Shown here: positions 44,851-56,709 of the stretch, piece by piece
How the letters are laid out: every line of letters begins with the position of its first letter
How positions within the stretch are numbered: position 1 is the first letter of the stretch
Origin: Hysterangium stoloniferum
Taxonomy: Eukaryota; Basidiomycota; Agaricomycetes; Hysterangiales; Hysterangiaceae
Direction of reading: 5' to 3'
Length of the DNA stretch: 64,000 bases
Assembly (NCBI GenBank): GCA_015178975.1
Contig: WHVD01000232.1
Span: 1 to 64,000 of the forward strand
Program-made: the position numbers and the translations under genes
Notes under the pieces: model-generated
The model's database searches: none
What the model saw: the letters and a program-made list of their open reading frames with translations, nothing else
What the model was told of the DNA's origin: nothing

Positions 44851-47800
44851 CTTATCCTTCGTCACAAGTGTCATTGCTTTTTGTCGGGTAATTATTCAGG
44901 TGGGAATATAAAGAGGAAGCAGCTTCTCGTTGATGCTATACACATGTTACATATATTGGTAGGTTGTAGTCGTTGGTAGAATACCATTCTGAGTTTTCAA
45001 AGAAAGAAGGGTGTCAGTTAGTTGGGATAGCATGAAGCAAGCCATTGAAGAGCAGCAAACAACACCGGCAATTCACTAATCCGTGCGGAAGGTTATCTCG
45101 GTCAGATTCACCTAATCTTCCAAATCTATGTTCAGTCTTCGGATTCGCTATCGTTCGGCACAAAGTCTGGAATAACTGAAGCGGCCTTGAAAACGAACAG
45201 CGACGGCGTTCGGCGCATTCCATCCAGTATTTCGTTCCATTCAAAACATTGACCCGATGCAGGGGCGCCCCGCTTCCATGGGATTCGACTTGAGGAGAAA
45301 TACCATCGCTAATATTGCAAGAAGATCACAAGAGCACCCAAAGGCACATTTGAGACCGGTATAATAATGCATAGCTGAGGGCTAGCGTTGCAAGAGAAGT
45401 GCAAGGAAGCCGGAATCCATGACCACTTGATTGCAAACGGGTCCACGTTAGGCATAAAAAAGCTTACCGGTGGCACACCTGTATATGACCGATATCCTGT
45501 GGCTGCGGCTTGAGGGAGGACAATGAAGAGGAAGAAGCATTATGGATTTGAAGAAGACGAAGTATGAGTTAAGTGGTATTCGATCCGGGCTGCTCACGGA
45601 TGGAAGTCCCCGTAATCTAGAATGCGCGCCTGCACATGGTGTAGCCTCTGAAACAGCCTGGAGCATGCTAGATACCCGTTCTTCCTACCAGCGCTTAAAA
45701 CCAGTGTAATGATGAGCCTTTAATTCGAAAAAGTCTTTTCTTTTATTTTAAAGGAACCTCTTTGAGCACCTGGACGGCTTTGTGCTCCTATTACCACAAA
45801 GAAGCAACAGAGTGAGACATCCTGTCGCCATTATCAGGGTGAATATATTCCTCGGCGTCCGACCACTTTTTGCATCTGTCACCAGCCATGGCACGATTCC
45901 TGGAGATTCAGAGTTCTCGTCATTATGTATCTAAGGTTCGTAGGCCACATGAGGGCAGTTTCCAGCGACTATACGCCAAGTTGCACCACCAACCACTCTT
46001 TAATTGACAAAGATATAGATACAAAATGCGGGTCAGGCACTTCAAGTGAGATACCCCACTGTCAACTTCTGAACTTGCATATAATAATATATGTACTCAT
46101 GCACTAAGACACACCCACCAGCAAGCTTCAAATCATTAAAATATATCCACTTTACACAATATATATTAAAAAAAACTAGGGCGATATAAAAATGAAAATA
46201 CAATATAAGTCACGGGCAGGATATAACATATGCTATTTGCATCATGAGCCTTGAAGGGAAACAAGGAGCATAACCATCATACTATTCAATCATATCAGGG
46301 TTTCCATCACTATCGGTTTCTGGGATAAGACAGAGGACTCTAACTCAAGCTGTTGTGACATCGGGCTAGATTCAACCACGTTAAAAAGTGTGAGTTGCGA
46401 GACTTAATATTAGGACTCACTCAAAAGAATATTGTGCATCGTCAAATTCTCGATCAAAGCATACAATATTCAAGGGTTCTCACTGATAGCCCGACCATGG
46501 CACGCATGTATGCACGCACAGGAGTGGCGCTCCGTGCAAGTCGAGAGGATACGCTCGGGCCGGCCTTCGTGCCTTTGCTTTGTATGAAGTCATTATGACA
46601 GAATTAATGATAGTTGAATCCACGGAACAAGTGGACAGGTGCCGGATGAGACATCAATAAATCAACACCTACATCTTTTCATATCGGTTGGAGCCATGTT
46701 CACCACCTTTGCTGGCTTTCTACTGTGAGACGTCGTATGTTCCGGATATGAATGGAAATTTGTTCTGGGTAGCAACTTTGGGCGGTCCTACATGTAGAAA
46801 TGAGAACAGAAGGTATCCTGGAGCAAAATTGAATTCAAGTCGGTTCAACCATGTTGTGCGCCTTAAGACCCCGGAACGGGGGTTTAGAACCTTGGCGAGA
46901 AATAAGCCTTTGGGTAAATCAAGTGGTAGGTGAGGAGAAGGGATGATGGCAAAAACAAATGCACAGATGGAGCTCCAATTATCGCATTGATGGATCGGGT
47001 AGGAATAGTGGGGATTAAAAGGCTGCAGCGAGAAGCATAATATAACTTAGGGAAGAAAACTATGGGAATATACCCACGAGGGGTTCAGACCCTGCTATGA
47101 AGTCTTTTGTTGGCTAGTTAGCCCACATGGTGGGTCTAGCCAAAGTGGCACCGCAGATGTGAGCTTAGAATTTCATACGTTACACTGCTCATTAATTCAG
47201 AGGGCAAGATTATTTAAAAAAGTGAAAGTAAAAGGGTCAACTACCTCACAATCCATGATCTACCGTGACATTGTCGCGTCACACAAACAAAGTCTCATAA
47301 TCAACATGAGCCTGCGGCAGATTTTGCTCCACTCAGAAGCACTGTGTGATCATACTAGTAGGGGGTAATTAATTATGACTCAATGTGTAGATTACATGCA
47401 TAATTTGTTAATAAAAACCTGACGGACTCGCCACAAATAGACACATTCACGTTCGACGCCAATTAGCCTAAGTAAATAATTAGTGAAATGGGTTGCTTGT
47501 TGGAATTCTGAATTTAACACAAAACGCATATTTCCGTGAGACATAGCCCGCGTGGAAGGCGACCGAGGTTGGCCTTGGGGCGCTTTGTGTCATGGATAAC
47601 ATCCACTGCATTTACATATTCTATCAACGGAGATCTCACTTCTCAACTACCGTAAAAGCTGAATTTCCCAAGCCTCTAGCGCGTAATAAGTCAGAAGTTG
47701 CCACATTATGCGGTGAAGGCGGATCGAACTATTCGTAGCTCCCATATGTGCTCTCGGCCACAGACGGTCTGTTGAAGAGTAAGGGCTTAGAGTATAACGT

Positions 47801-48006
47801 AGTGAGTAAACCTGAGAGTATCGTGTTGAGCCTGTACGAATCAAGGAGGTTGAGGAGCTTCAACTTGTTTGAAAGGAAGGGATGAAATGATGGGTATCCT
47901 GTGTAAAGCACCGCCACAATTCTATGCCTTGAAATTCATTCCCCTTATAGTTGCACCTTAAAATGCAGCATCCCCTTCCGGTGTTACAACAACCTGCTAC
48001 CCACCT
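44851..48006. repeat. Spacer with decayed modules between copies E and F
   Basis: 44,915-45,000 is a tail remnant. 45,240-45,870 matches the A-B spacer (TTGACCCGATGCRGGGG, then the W/V words). 46,395-47,160 contains a plus-strand frame (LFWVATLGGPTCRNENRR, 46,688-46,933) with a degraded partner near 51,180-51,560; neither is convincing as a gene. 47,370-48,006 is upstream block U of copy F. Confidence 0.5.
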
Positions 48007-49506
48007 ATGTCAACTTCAAACGAGACGACTCTGATCAGCCACGATATCGGGCCGGCTGAAACCCTCCTACAAGAGGTTGAGTGGCTACAACCATTGGTTT
48101 CGCCAGCGGCATTGGGCTCAAAAGAACGGGAGTTCATTGACACGGGAATGAGGGAAAGATTTCGAGTAAAGCTTCGAGAAAGATGGAGCTGCATCTTACA
48201 TGGGCACGGTTTGTGCTATCGAGTTCCAGAAGACAACCAGCATATGCCATTGTCTGCATAAGATGTGGAGGTTTGGGTTGAGGAATGGGTGCGCAAATGA
48301 GATAGCCTTGTATTTACACTGTTGGCAAACTAGAAGCATTCAGTTCCTAGGAGAGAGAAATTGTCATGATCCACCGACTATTATTCAGATGCGATGTAGA
48401 CCCACGAAACCCACATCCATCCTCACCCCATATTATAGGCATGACCTCGCCTGGGAAGTGGTCTCACTGTCTGAGACCTCATCGACATCTTCAATTATTA
48501 AAATTGAGCTGGGGTATTACTGTAGAGTCGGTTTGGAAAGGGTTGGGAGAACTGTGCTTTACAACGCAAAGACAGCTGCGCTAATGGTAAAGTTGATGAT
48601 ATAAAAGCGAATGGTTCATGGAGACGACAAGCCCTTTAAGAAGTTCCTACACAAGCATCTCACTCTGCGAAGACTCGGAATAGTAATTCAAGAGACCATT
48701 GATTTATTGAGGTAGGGATAAATAGCATCAATCATTAAACACACAGGAACTACTTACTCAATGTGTACACTAACAGACAAAATTCCTCGCGTCAACATTT
48801 CTTGCATGAATCTACTATACAACTTCTCGCGTGTTTCATGAACAAAGGTCCCTGTTTTCGAGATATTGCTGGAGATGTATTGAAGATTCTAGTGGACAAC
48901 ACCAACCTCCATATAGCGTCCTTGACTCTTCATATCGATGAGGACACATCGGGGTCACTGCGGCATGATATCTGGTCCCTGAAAACCTTATTCGACGACA
49001 GCAGCCTTCGCACAGATTACATCAACCAGTTTAATGTGATTTATTCGCTCTTTGAACCACTCCTACGGTATGTTTCCAATGTTTTACCGTCCAGCATCAC
49101 CTCATATCTGCACATGAACATATCCTACCAGTCTGATTCTGACACACACGCGTCCACATTACTGGCTCCTGTTTTCAGGCGAAGACCTGATTGATGTGAC
49201 TCTGAAGCTGATAGCTAGATCTTCGACATCGAATCCGCGTGTACCACAGTGCGCAACCTAGATATAATCGCCATTTTCGATCTTCTTCTCTCACATTGCA
49301 ACACAATGCGTGGCTCAATCAACGATCAATCCACCCGTATCTACTTTGAGAGATTACACCTCATGGGTCATTCCCTCCTTTCCGTCATCGCCACACCTTT
49401 TACTGGCGTGTCCATCAACTCTAATTCGAACTGCACATCTGTGTTAGAGGATCATGGTTGGCCTGCCGATGCGCTTGCTCTACCCATTCCACACGATATA
49501 TCCTAA
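48007..49506 (+). pseudogene. Family X copy F (internal deletion)
   Basis: Exon 1 is open from MSTSNETTLISHDIG until a TAA where others have GCAGAAGATGTG. Exon 2 is open (YNAKTAALMVKLMI). The first half of exon 3 is deleted: sequence jumps from the exon 2 donor region to CATGAACAAAGGTCCCTGTT at about 48,840. The rest of exon 3 (FRDIAGDVLKILVDNT), the GTATGTTT..CTACCAG intron and exon 4 (to TAA in PHDIS-stop at 49,506) are present. Confidence 0.6.
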
Positions 49507-49719
49507 TTTCTCTTGGATAACACCGATCCATTATCCGAACCAGTAGGAAGGACTGTGCTATTACACTTTACTTGAATCGCCTTTTGGGGATATTTCTAAT
49601 TTTTGTAAAGCTATATAGTTTGAGCCAATCCAAGAGCGCATACAGTCGCTTTTTACCGCCTTTGTGTTCTTGGCAGCTTCTCGTTGATGGTGTAGAGACG
49701 TCGCATATATGGGTGGGGC

Positions 49720-50121
49720 TTAGTGTGTACAGACCGGACGTTTTCATAGTCAAGGAGAGGGAACTGGCGATGACCCACCTAAGAATTTAAAGATACGAGG
49801 GAGATCCACCAACGCCACATCCAAAGTCAGTCCATATCATCAGTATGACAACGACTGGGGCGTTGTCTCATCGCCGGATAGCTCGTCGCCAAGTGTGGAA
49901 ATTTGCCTCGGGTATTACTGTGGAGTCGGTTTGGAAATGGTCGGAATAAAGTGCTTTACAGCGCAAAGAAAGTTTCCCTGATGACCAATTTGATGATATA
50001 CGAGCGAATGACGCGTGGACCATGGGAAGACCAGAACGTCATTGACAGGTTTCTACTCAGGTATCTCACGGTGCCAATACTGGGAATATTAATTCAAGAG
50101 ACCATTGATTTGATGAGGTAG
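49720..50121 (+). pseudogene. Family X fragment G (exon 2 only)
   Basis: A lone exon 2 starts at the intron tail CCGGACGTTTTCA. It runs through RSTNATSKVSPYHQ-like sequence, SGITVESVWKW and YERMTRGPWEDQN to QETIDLMR, followed by GTAGAGAT. It directly follows the tail of copy F and runs into V-block sequence at 50,144. Confidence 0.55.
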
Positions 50122-50143
50122 AGATGAGGACCTGTCGGGATTC

Positions 50144-51035
50144 GTGTTCCGAGTACCGCAAACAAGGATCAGAGTGAGACATGTTGTCGCCATTATCCGG
50201 GAGAATACGTTCCTTGGCGTCCGAGTACCTTTTGGCATCTCTCACCGACCATTTCATGATTCCTCGCGATTCAAAGTTATCGTCAATATCTCTCTACAGG
50301 TCTTAGGCCTAATCAGGTCGGTGTCAAGTGACTATTATCCAAGTTATCATTACAGGAGGCGTACGGTCCATAGCATGGAGTTTTTATACCACGGTCGCTC
50401 TAGGTGCTGGCTTTGTGGAATCATATCTCGTGCCGTAGACTTCGATTTCCAAACTTCGCCGCTCGGCGCCTGATGCTTTCCCTACGGGCTTTACTCTTGT
50501 TAGCTGACTTCACTCAGATGGACCGTGTAATTAGGCATATTCACTGTTTACGCCAATTTAGCCTCAGCAAAGAATTATCGAAATTGGAATTCCGAAAGAA
50601 TTGAATACGAAGCGGATGTTCCCATTAGATATAGCCGTAGTGGACAGCGCCCGAGGCTGTACCTAAGAAGCACTGTCATGGATAGCATCCACTGCATTGA
50701 CATATTCTATCAATCGAGATGTCACCTCTCAACTCACGTAATAGCTGAATTTCCCAAAGATCTAGCGCTCAAGAAGTCGGAAGTTGCCACATTATGTGGC
50801 GAAGGCTCAGCAAACTATTTGTAGCTGCCATATGCCCACTGCCGTCGACGATCTGCGCATCAGGAGGAAGAATGATACTATTACTCTTTACTTATCTCCC
50901 CTTTTGGCAATATTTCTAATTTGTGTAAAGCTACATAGTTTGAGCGAATTAAAGAGCGCATATAGTCACTTTTTACCGCACGTGTGTGGTTGGCAGCTTC
51001 TTGTTGATGCTATACACACGTTGTATATATTTGTG
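50144..51035 (+). repeat. Unit lacking its gene: V and U blocks joined to tail
   Basis: 50,150-50,500 is the V block and 50,520-50,850 the U block that normally precede the gene. At about 50,850 (GACGATCTGCGCATCAGGAG) the sequence switches straight to the gene's tail (AGGAGGAAGAATGATACTAT). The whole family X gene is missing while both flanks remain. Confidence 0.65.
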
Positions 51036-52598
51036 AGTCCGACAATATTCAAGAGTTCTTGCCAATAGCTGGACTATGCATGGCACAAACGTGTTCATAA
51101 ACAAGAATGGCGCTCAGTGCAAACCGAGTGGATATCTCCTTTCATCTCAGTTGGAGTATGTTGCATGAAGTACAATTACCACCTTTTCTGCAAAAGGTGA
51201 GCGGTCCTGAATGTGAAAATGAGACAAGAAAGTATACTGCAGCATGAGTGCAATTCACGGTGGTTCAATCCTGATGTGAGCCATAAGAACACTCGAAGGG
51301 GGTTTAGCCTCCTGGAACAACACTATCCTTTGGAGAAATAAAGTGAATAGTGAGGAGAAGAGATGATGGCCGAAACGAACGCACAGATGAATTTTTAATC
51401 ATTGCGTGTACAGAGCGTGTAGGGATAGTGAAATCGAAATGCTGCTTCGGAGAGCATGACATAGCTTTGAGATGGGGATTCTGAGAAAATATCGATGATG
51501 CTTCAGGCCCTCCATCAAGTATAATGTTTTCAAGGCGGGCCAAATATGGTTCTAGCAACGGCGGACCAACGGATGTGAGCTTAGAAGTTGATATAGACTC
51601 ACAGCACTAATTCGGTCCGAACACAAGAATCATGAAAACAAGTGAACGTGAATGGGTCAACTGGCATAATACCCCCGGATACGATAGGAAATCACTACAG
51701 TGGGAGGGAATAAAGATTGCTACAACAGCCTTTGTGAAGTCACCAGGGACAATGGAGCGATCGGCTTCGAAGGGGCGGTTAAGTTGGCAGGAAAAGGGTA
51801 CGTAAAGGCATATAGAGTATGGTGAATCTTTACACACCCGAAGAGCTCTCCAAGAGGTCAAGCTATGGTTGCTCACAATGTTTCATCTACCTTGACATTG
51901 TCGAGTCGGATTGACAAGTGTTTAATAAATAAGGTGAGCCTGGGGCGAATTATGTTACTGAGAAGGTCAGGGTAATAATAAGACTAGGTGTAATTAATAG
52001 TCATTGAATAATGATTGCACGCACAATTTGTTGATAAAACCAGACGGAGTCGGCACAAAGAAAGATATTAAGGGTTGACGCCCATTAGCATCAGTAATGA
52101 ATTGTTGGAATGGATTGCTTGTAAGCATGAAAGAATTAAATACGAAGCGCTAGCCGGAGTCGAAAGCGCCTGGGCTGTACCTAATAAGCACTGCCATGGA
52201 TAGCTTCCACTGCACTTACATATTCTATCCGTGGAGATGTTACTTCTGACGGGAGAGCTGGATTTGCCTGAAAGCTAGCACTGAAGAACTCGGAAGGTAG
52301 CATATTGCGCGGTGGGCCTGTCAATTTATTCTCAGCTGCCATGTGTGTTGTCTGCGGGAGATCATCTGATGAAATGGAAGGAATATGTGTAAAGAGGGTA
52401 AGGTAACTTGAAAATATCCTGGCTTTATTATTCAAGAAGGATAAGTGGGACCTCAAGTTGTTTGCAAGGAAAGGATTGAACGGTGTGTATCCTGAGGAGC
52501 ACGGCTACAATGCTATGCCTGGGAACCGACTCTCGGGCTAACTTCAGCTTCAAAAGCGCAGCATTCCCTCTCTGTACGAGTACCACTTCTACCCACCA
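51036..52598. repeat. Spacer and upstream block of copy H
   Basis: 51,180-51,560 resembles 46,690-46,930. 51,650-51,830 matches part of the A-B spacer (CCAGGGACAATGGAG). 51,960-52,598 is the U block leading into copy H. A minus-strand frame at 51,304-51,558 is open but unrecognised. Confidence 0.5.
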
Positions 52599-54536
52599 AT
52601 GTCAACGTCCAGCGAGATAGCTCCGAGTGGGGAGGATGTCCGATCCCTCCTCCAAGAGGTTGACTGGCTACAACCCTTGGTTTCCCCGGCTGTATTGAGG
52701 ATGGAGCGACAGGATGTCGATGACACGGGAACGAGGGAAAGATCCCGGATAAATCTTCGAGGGCGATGTGGCTGTCTCGAACATGTGCACTATTTATGTT
52801 GCCGAGCACATGGTGACGACCAGCACATAGCACTGTCGGAAGAAGACGTGGAGGTTAGTGTGGAGGAATGGGTGCGCAAACGAAACGACCTTTTTATGGA
52901 GACTGTTCACAGACCGGATGTTTTCAGTGGCAAGGAGAGAGAAATTGCCATGACCCACCGAATAATATTCAAATTCGAGGGAGCTCCACCAACGCCACAT
53001 CCAAACTCAACCCATATCGTAGGCGTTCCATAGACTGGGGAGTTGTTTCATCACCGGATAGCTCATCATCAAGTCTGGAAATTAGCCCCGGGTATTACTG
53101 TGGAGTCGGTTTGGAAAGGGTTGGGAGGACTGTGCTTCACAACGCAAAGACAGCTGCACTGATGGCAAAGTTGATGGTATACAAGCGAATGGTGTATGGA
53201 CACGACAAGGCCTTTAAAAAGTTAATACGAAAGCATCTCACTCTGAGAAGAATAGGAATAGTAATTCAAGAGACCATCGACTTAATGAGGTGGGGATACT
53301 TCAGCGCCAATCATTGAATACACTCCAAATACTCACCATTATAGACCCACTTACCCGCGTCAAATTCGACATCAGGCGTCACTTGTCTTAGGCCTGTTCT
53401 GGGATTCTCTAGGGTGGAGGAACAAAGGTCACACTGCCAATCTTATGGCATATTTGGGTTCGGCCTTCCATGCGTGTCCCGGCGCTCGATGGGAAGATAG
53501 AGATCGGACATCAACTGCAATTACGTCTTCGCTTTACAATGCTGTCATCAAATCACCGCTACACACCAACCTGAATGAGGTTTCGTCGGCATTCATTCTA
53601 CAAATCGCCGGATATTTATCATGCCCATGCCATTCACGTACCTACCTCCTCGCCCGGCTTGGGTCTCTCGTGGAACAAATTTGCCACATGCGTCAACTGT
53701 CTGTAGAGGAGCTCACTGCGATTAGAGGTTTCATTGAATTCTGGGTACAACAGTGCGTCGCGACATCACATCATTTGATCTGGCCCACCAAAACCACAAC
53801 AGACAAAATTGCTCACATCGACGTTCCTTGTATGGATCTCCTATTGAGCTTCTGATGCTTTGCATGCGCGAAGATGCCTGGTTTCAAGACATTGCTGGAG
53901 ATGTATTGAAGGTTATAGTGGCTGACACAAACCACCATATAGCGTCTTTGACTCTTATTATGGATGTGGACACAGCGCATTCATTAGGCTGTGGTATATG
54001 GGATCTGAAAACCTTCTTCGGCAACAGAACGCTTCGCACGCATCATATCAAACAACTGAATGGGGTCCCTTCACTCATTGAGCCCCTCCTACGGTATGTT
54101 GAGAGTGGTTTACCTTCCAGCATCATCTAATATTCGCCCTTGAAAATATCCTACCAGTCTGATTCTGACACACCCAAGTCCAACAATTTGGACCCTCCTC
54201 TGGTCAGGACGCCAACTAATTAAGATCACTCTGAACCTGATAGCTGGATCTTCCGACATCGAATCCGCTTGTAGCACAGTGCGAAACCTGAACATAATTG
54301 CAATTCTCCCTCGTCTTCTCGCACATTGTGACGCAATGCGTGGCTCGCTCGACGATCAATTCCTCGGTTGTTTGCTTGAACAATTAACCCTTGCGGCGCA
54401 GTCCTTCCTTTGTGTCATCGCCACACCTTTCACTGGTGTCTGCGTAACATCTAATTCAAACTCCAGATCAGTGTTGAAGAACCATGGATGGCCTGCCAAT
54501 TCTCTTGCACCACCCATTCCGTCCGATATTTCATAA
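52599..54536 (+). CDS. Family X copy H, best-preserved plus-strand member
   Basis: Exon 1 runs 52,599-52,871 (MSTSSEIAPSGEDVRS to VEVSVEEW). The intron 52,872-52,927 is GTGCGC..TTTTCAG. Exon 2 runs 52,928-53,289 (GERNCHDPP, YNAKTAAL-like, QETIDLMR). The intron 53,290-53,344 is GTGGGG..TTATAG, phase kept. Exon 3 starts at 53,345 and is open through ACPGARWEDRDRTSTAI and VEELTAIRGFIEFW. After a frame switch near 53,740-53,850 it continues with DAWFQDIAGDVLKVIV. The intron 54,094-54,157 is GTATGT..CTACCAG. Exon 4 runs 54,158-54,536 (SSDIESACSTVRNLNI; TAA). The product would be about 500-600 residues, Leu-rich and helical, without a signal peptide or recognised domain. Confidence 0.6.
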
Positions 54537-56096
54537 TTTCTGTTGGATACCACTGACACATTATCCGAATCAAGACGAGGGAGAGTAATATTACTCTCGC
54601 CTTTGGAAATATTTCTAATTTATGTAAAGCGACATACATAGTTTGAGCCATTTCAAGAGCGCATATAGTCACCCCTTTCCGCCTTTGTGTGCTTGGCAGC
54701 TTCTCGTTGATCCTATATACACGTTGCATATATTCGTCGGCCGTGGTAGTGGGTATAATCAAATGATAGTCAACAAGGATCACCTCAAATAGAATACCAG
54801 TCGAAGGTGTCAAAGAAAGCAATGTGTTAGTTAGTTGGGATAGCATAAAGTGAGTCATTGAAGAACAGCAAAAAAATACCCGTTATAATCACTTGATGGC
54901 CGATCTACATCTGACCATCGAGCGCCGGGACACCAAATGAAGGCCCAACCTTCAGCTTGGCAGTGTGACCTTCGTTCCTGTGAATGCCAAAAGCTTATAC
55001 AAACTACGGACGCCTTTTTTCAAATTCCAGGGGGATAAGTGACATATGCCCTTCGTGTTCAATTCTTTCGGAATTCCAATTCCGATAATTCTTTACTTAG
55101 GTTAATTGGCGTCCATCGTGAATATGCCTGTTTATGAGGAATCCCACCGCTCTTCATTAACAAATTGTGCGTGTAATCTGTATTCAGTGGTACCTAATTA
55201 CATGCTACTATTATTACACCGTTCTTCTAAGTACAGCAATTTGAATCAACTAACACGGGGTAAAGCCCGTATGGAAAGCAAAAGGCTCCGAGCGGCAAAG
55301 TGTGGAAATCAAAGTTTGCAGCACCGAGATATTATTCCACAAAGCTAGGATCCAAAGTGAGAGTGGTGGGGACACTTCACGCTATGAACCTTATGCCTCC
55401 CGTAATGATAACTTGGACGATAGTCACCCGACTCCGACCTGATGACGCCCAAAAACCTTAGAGACATAATGACAAGAACTCTTAATCGCCAGGACCCGTG
55501 AAATGGTCGGTTAGAGATGGCACAAGGTGCGCAGACGCCGAGGGACATATTCTCCCGGATAATAGCGACAACATGTGTTATTCTGGTCCTTCTTTGCGAT
55601 AATCTGGGCACGAATCCAGGCAGGTGCTCTGAAACCTTCCGTTTAAAGAAAATAAAACAGTTGGTGAAATGAAAAACTCATGAGTAAAATGGGTTTAAGT
55701 GCTGTGAGGAAGTCCGGCTATCTGGGATACTCCAAGGTATTCCAGTTCGGGCATACTCTAGATTGCCGGAACTTCTCTGTGTGAACTCTCCGGATCAAAT
55801 ACTAATTTATAGATGCTTCATCTTCTTTAAGACATCCGGTGTCCTTGGTGCGTCTTCCTCTTCATTGCCCTCCCTTAAGAAATTTCGGACAACCAATCAA
55901 CTCCACTTGTCATCAAAGATATTCAAGTCATGGTCACAGAATATCGGTCAAATGCAGGTGTGTCATCCGACAGGCTTTGTTATATTTAATTTAGAACCAT
56001 TTTCCATCAGGTGGTCATGGCATCTCCATTCCTCACACTTCTCCTGTATTGCCAAGCATCAGTTATACATTATACCCTTCTCAAAAGCGCCGCCGG
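54537..56096. repeat. Spacer with tail, inverted U and V modules
   Basis: 54,560-54,745 is the gene tail. From about 54,900 the modules invert: 55,070-55,240 is U in minus orientation, 55,330-55,640 V, and 55,640-55,750 W, matching 62,260-62,815. A head-to-head junction therefore lies near 54,890. No gene is supported. Confidence 0.55.
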
Positions 56097-56709
56097 GTGC
56101 TCGTTTGACTCTCAGTGCAATATTCACGACTGTCGGGTTTGAAACTTGGACCCCATGGGAACATTTCGATTGGAGAGAAATACTTAGTGGAATCCTCTCA
56201 ACGCCATCCCTGTACGTTCTAATGGCCCCTCTTTCTGTGCCCCGTGATAGCCGATCCCGAGATTGAACATAAACTTTAACGATTAGATGAGTCTGACCGA
56301 GATAACCGTTGCCTTGGATTAGTGAGTGGCTGTTGTGGTGTTCTTTGCCTTTCTTCATGACCTTCTTCATGCTATCCCAACTAAGTGAGACGAAAACACG
56401 GTGATGGATCTGTCTTTTGAGAATTATCAGTGGTATTCTATGTGGCCTCGTTGTCGTTCATAAATCCGAGGCCATTCCAGCCACGCCAAAGGCTCCAAAT
56501 ATTTTTCTACTTGCGTATGGCATGAACGAGGAGCTACCAGACACCGGGAGATGGTGAAAAGTTGCTGTATGCACTATAAATTGTCCCATACTATGTAGCG
56601 TCATACGACTTGTAAGTCCGGTGACAAGCGATTTAATTGGGGAGTAATAGAACTATCTCTGCTTGTTTTGATTAGATGCGTCGGCGTTATCCAGAGAATC
56701 GATTTTATG
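56097..56709. repeat. Duplicated spacer, paired with 43,363-43,929
   Basis: It starts TTTGACTCTCAGTGCAATAT and keeps the same order as the partner, ending at the minus-strand gene piece. Part resembles the possible gene at 24,477-25,155 (LIVKV words on the minus strand). Confidence 0.55.

Noticed and set aside
50144..50473. A gene suggested by repeated frames with VRHVVAIIRENTFLG
   Set aside because: The same block recurs at 28,840, 55,500 and 62,600 but with stops at different places and no consistent start or introns, so it is more likely a duplicated non-coding module.
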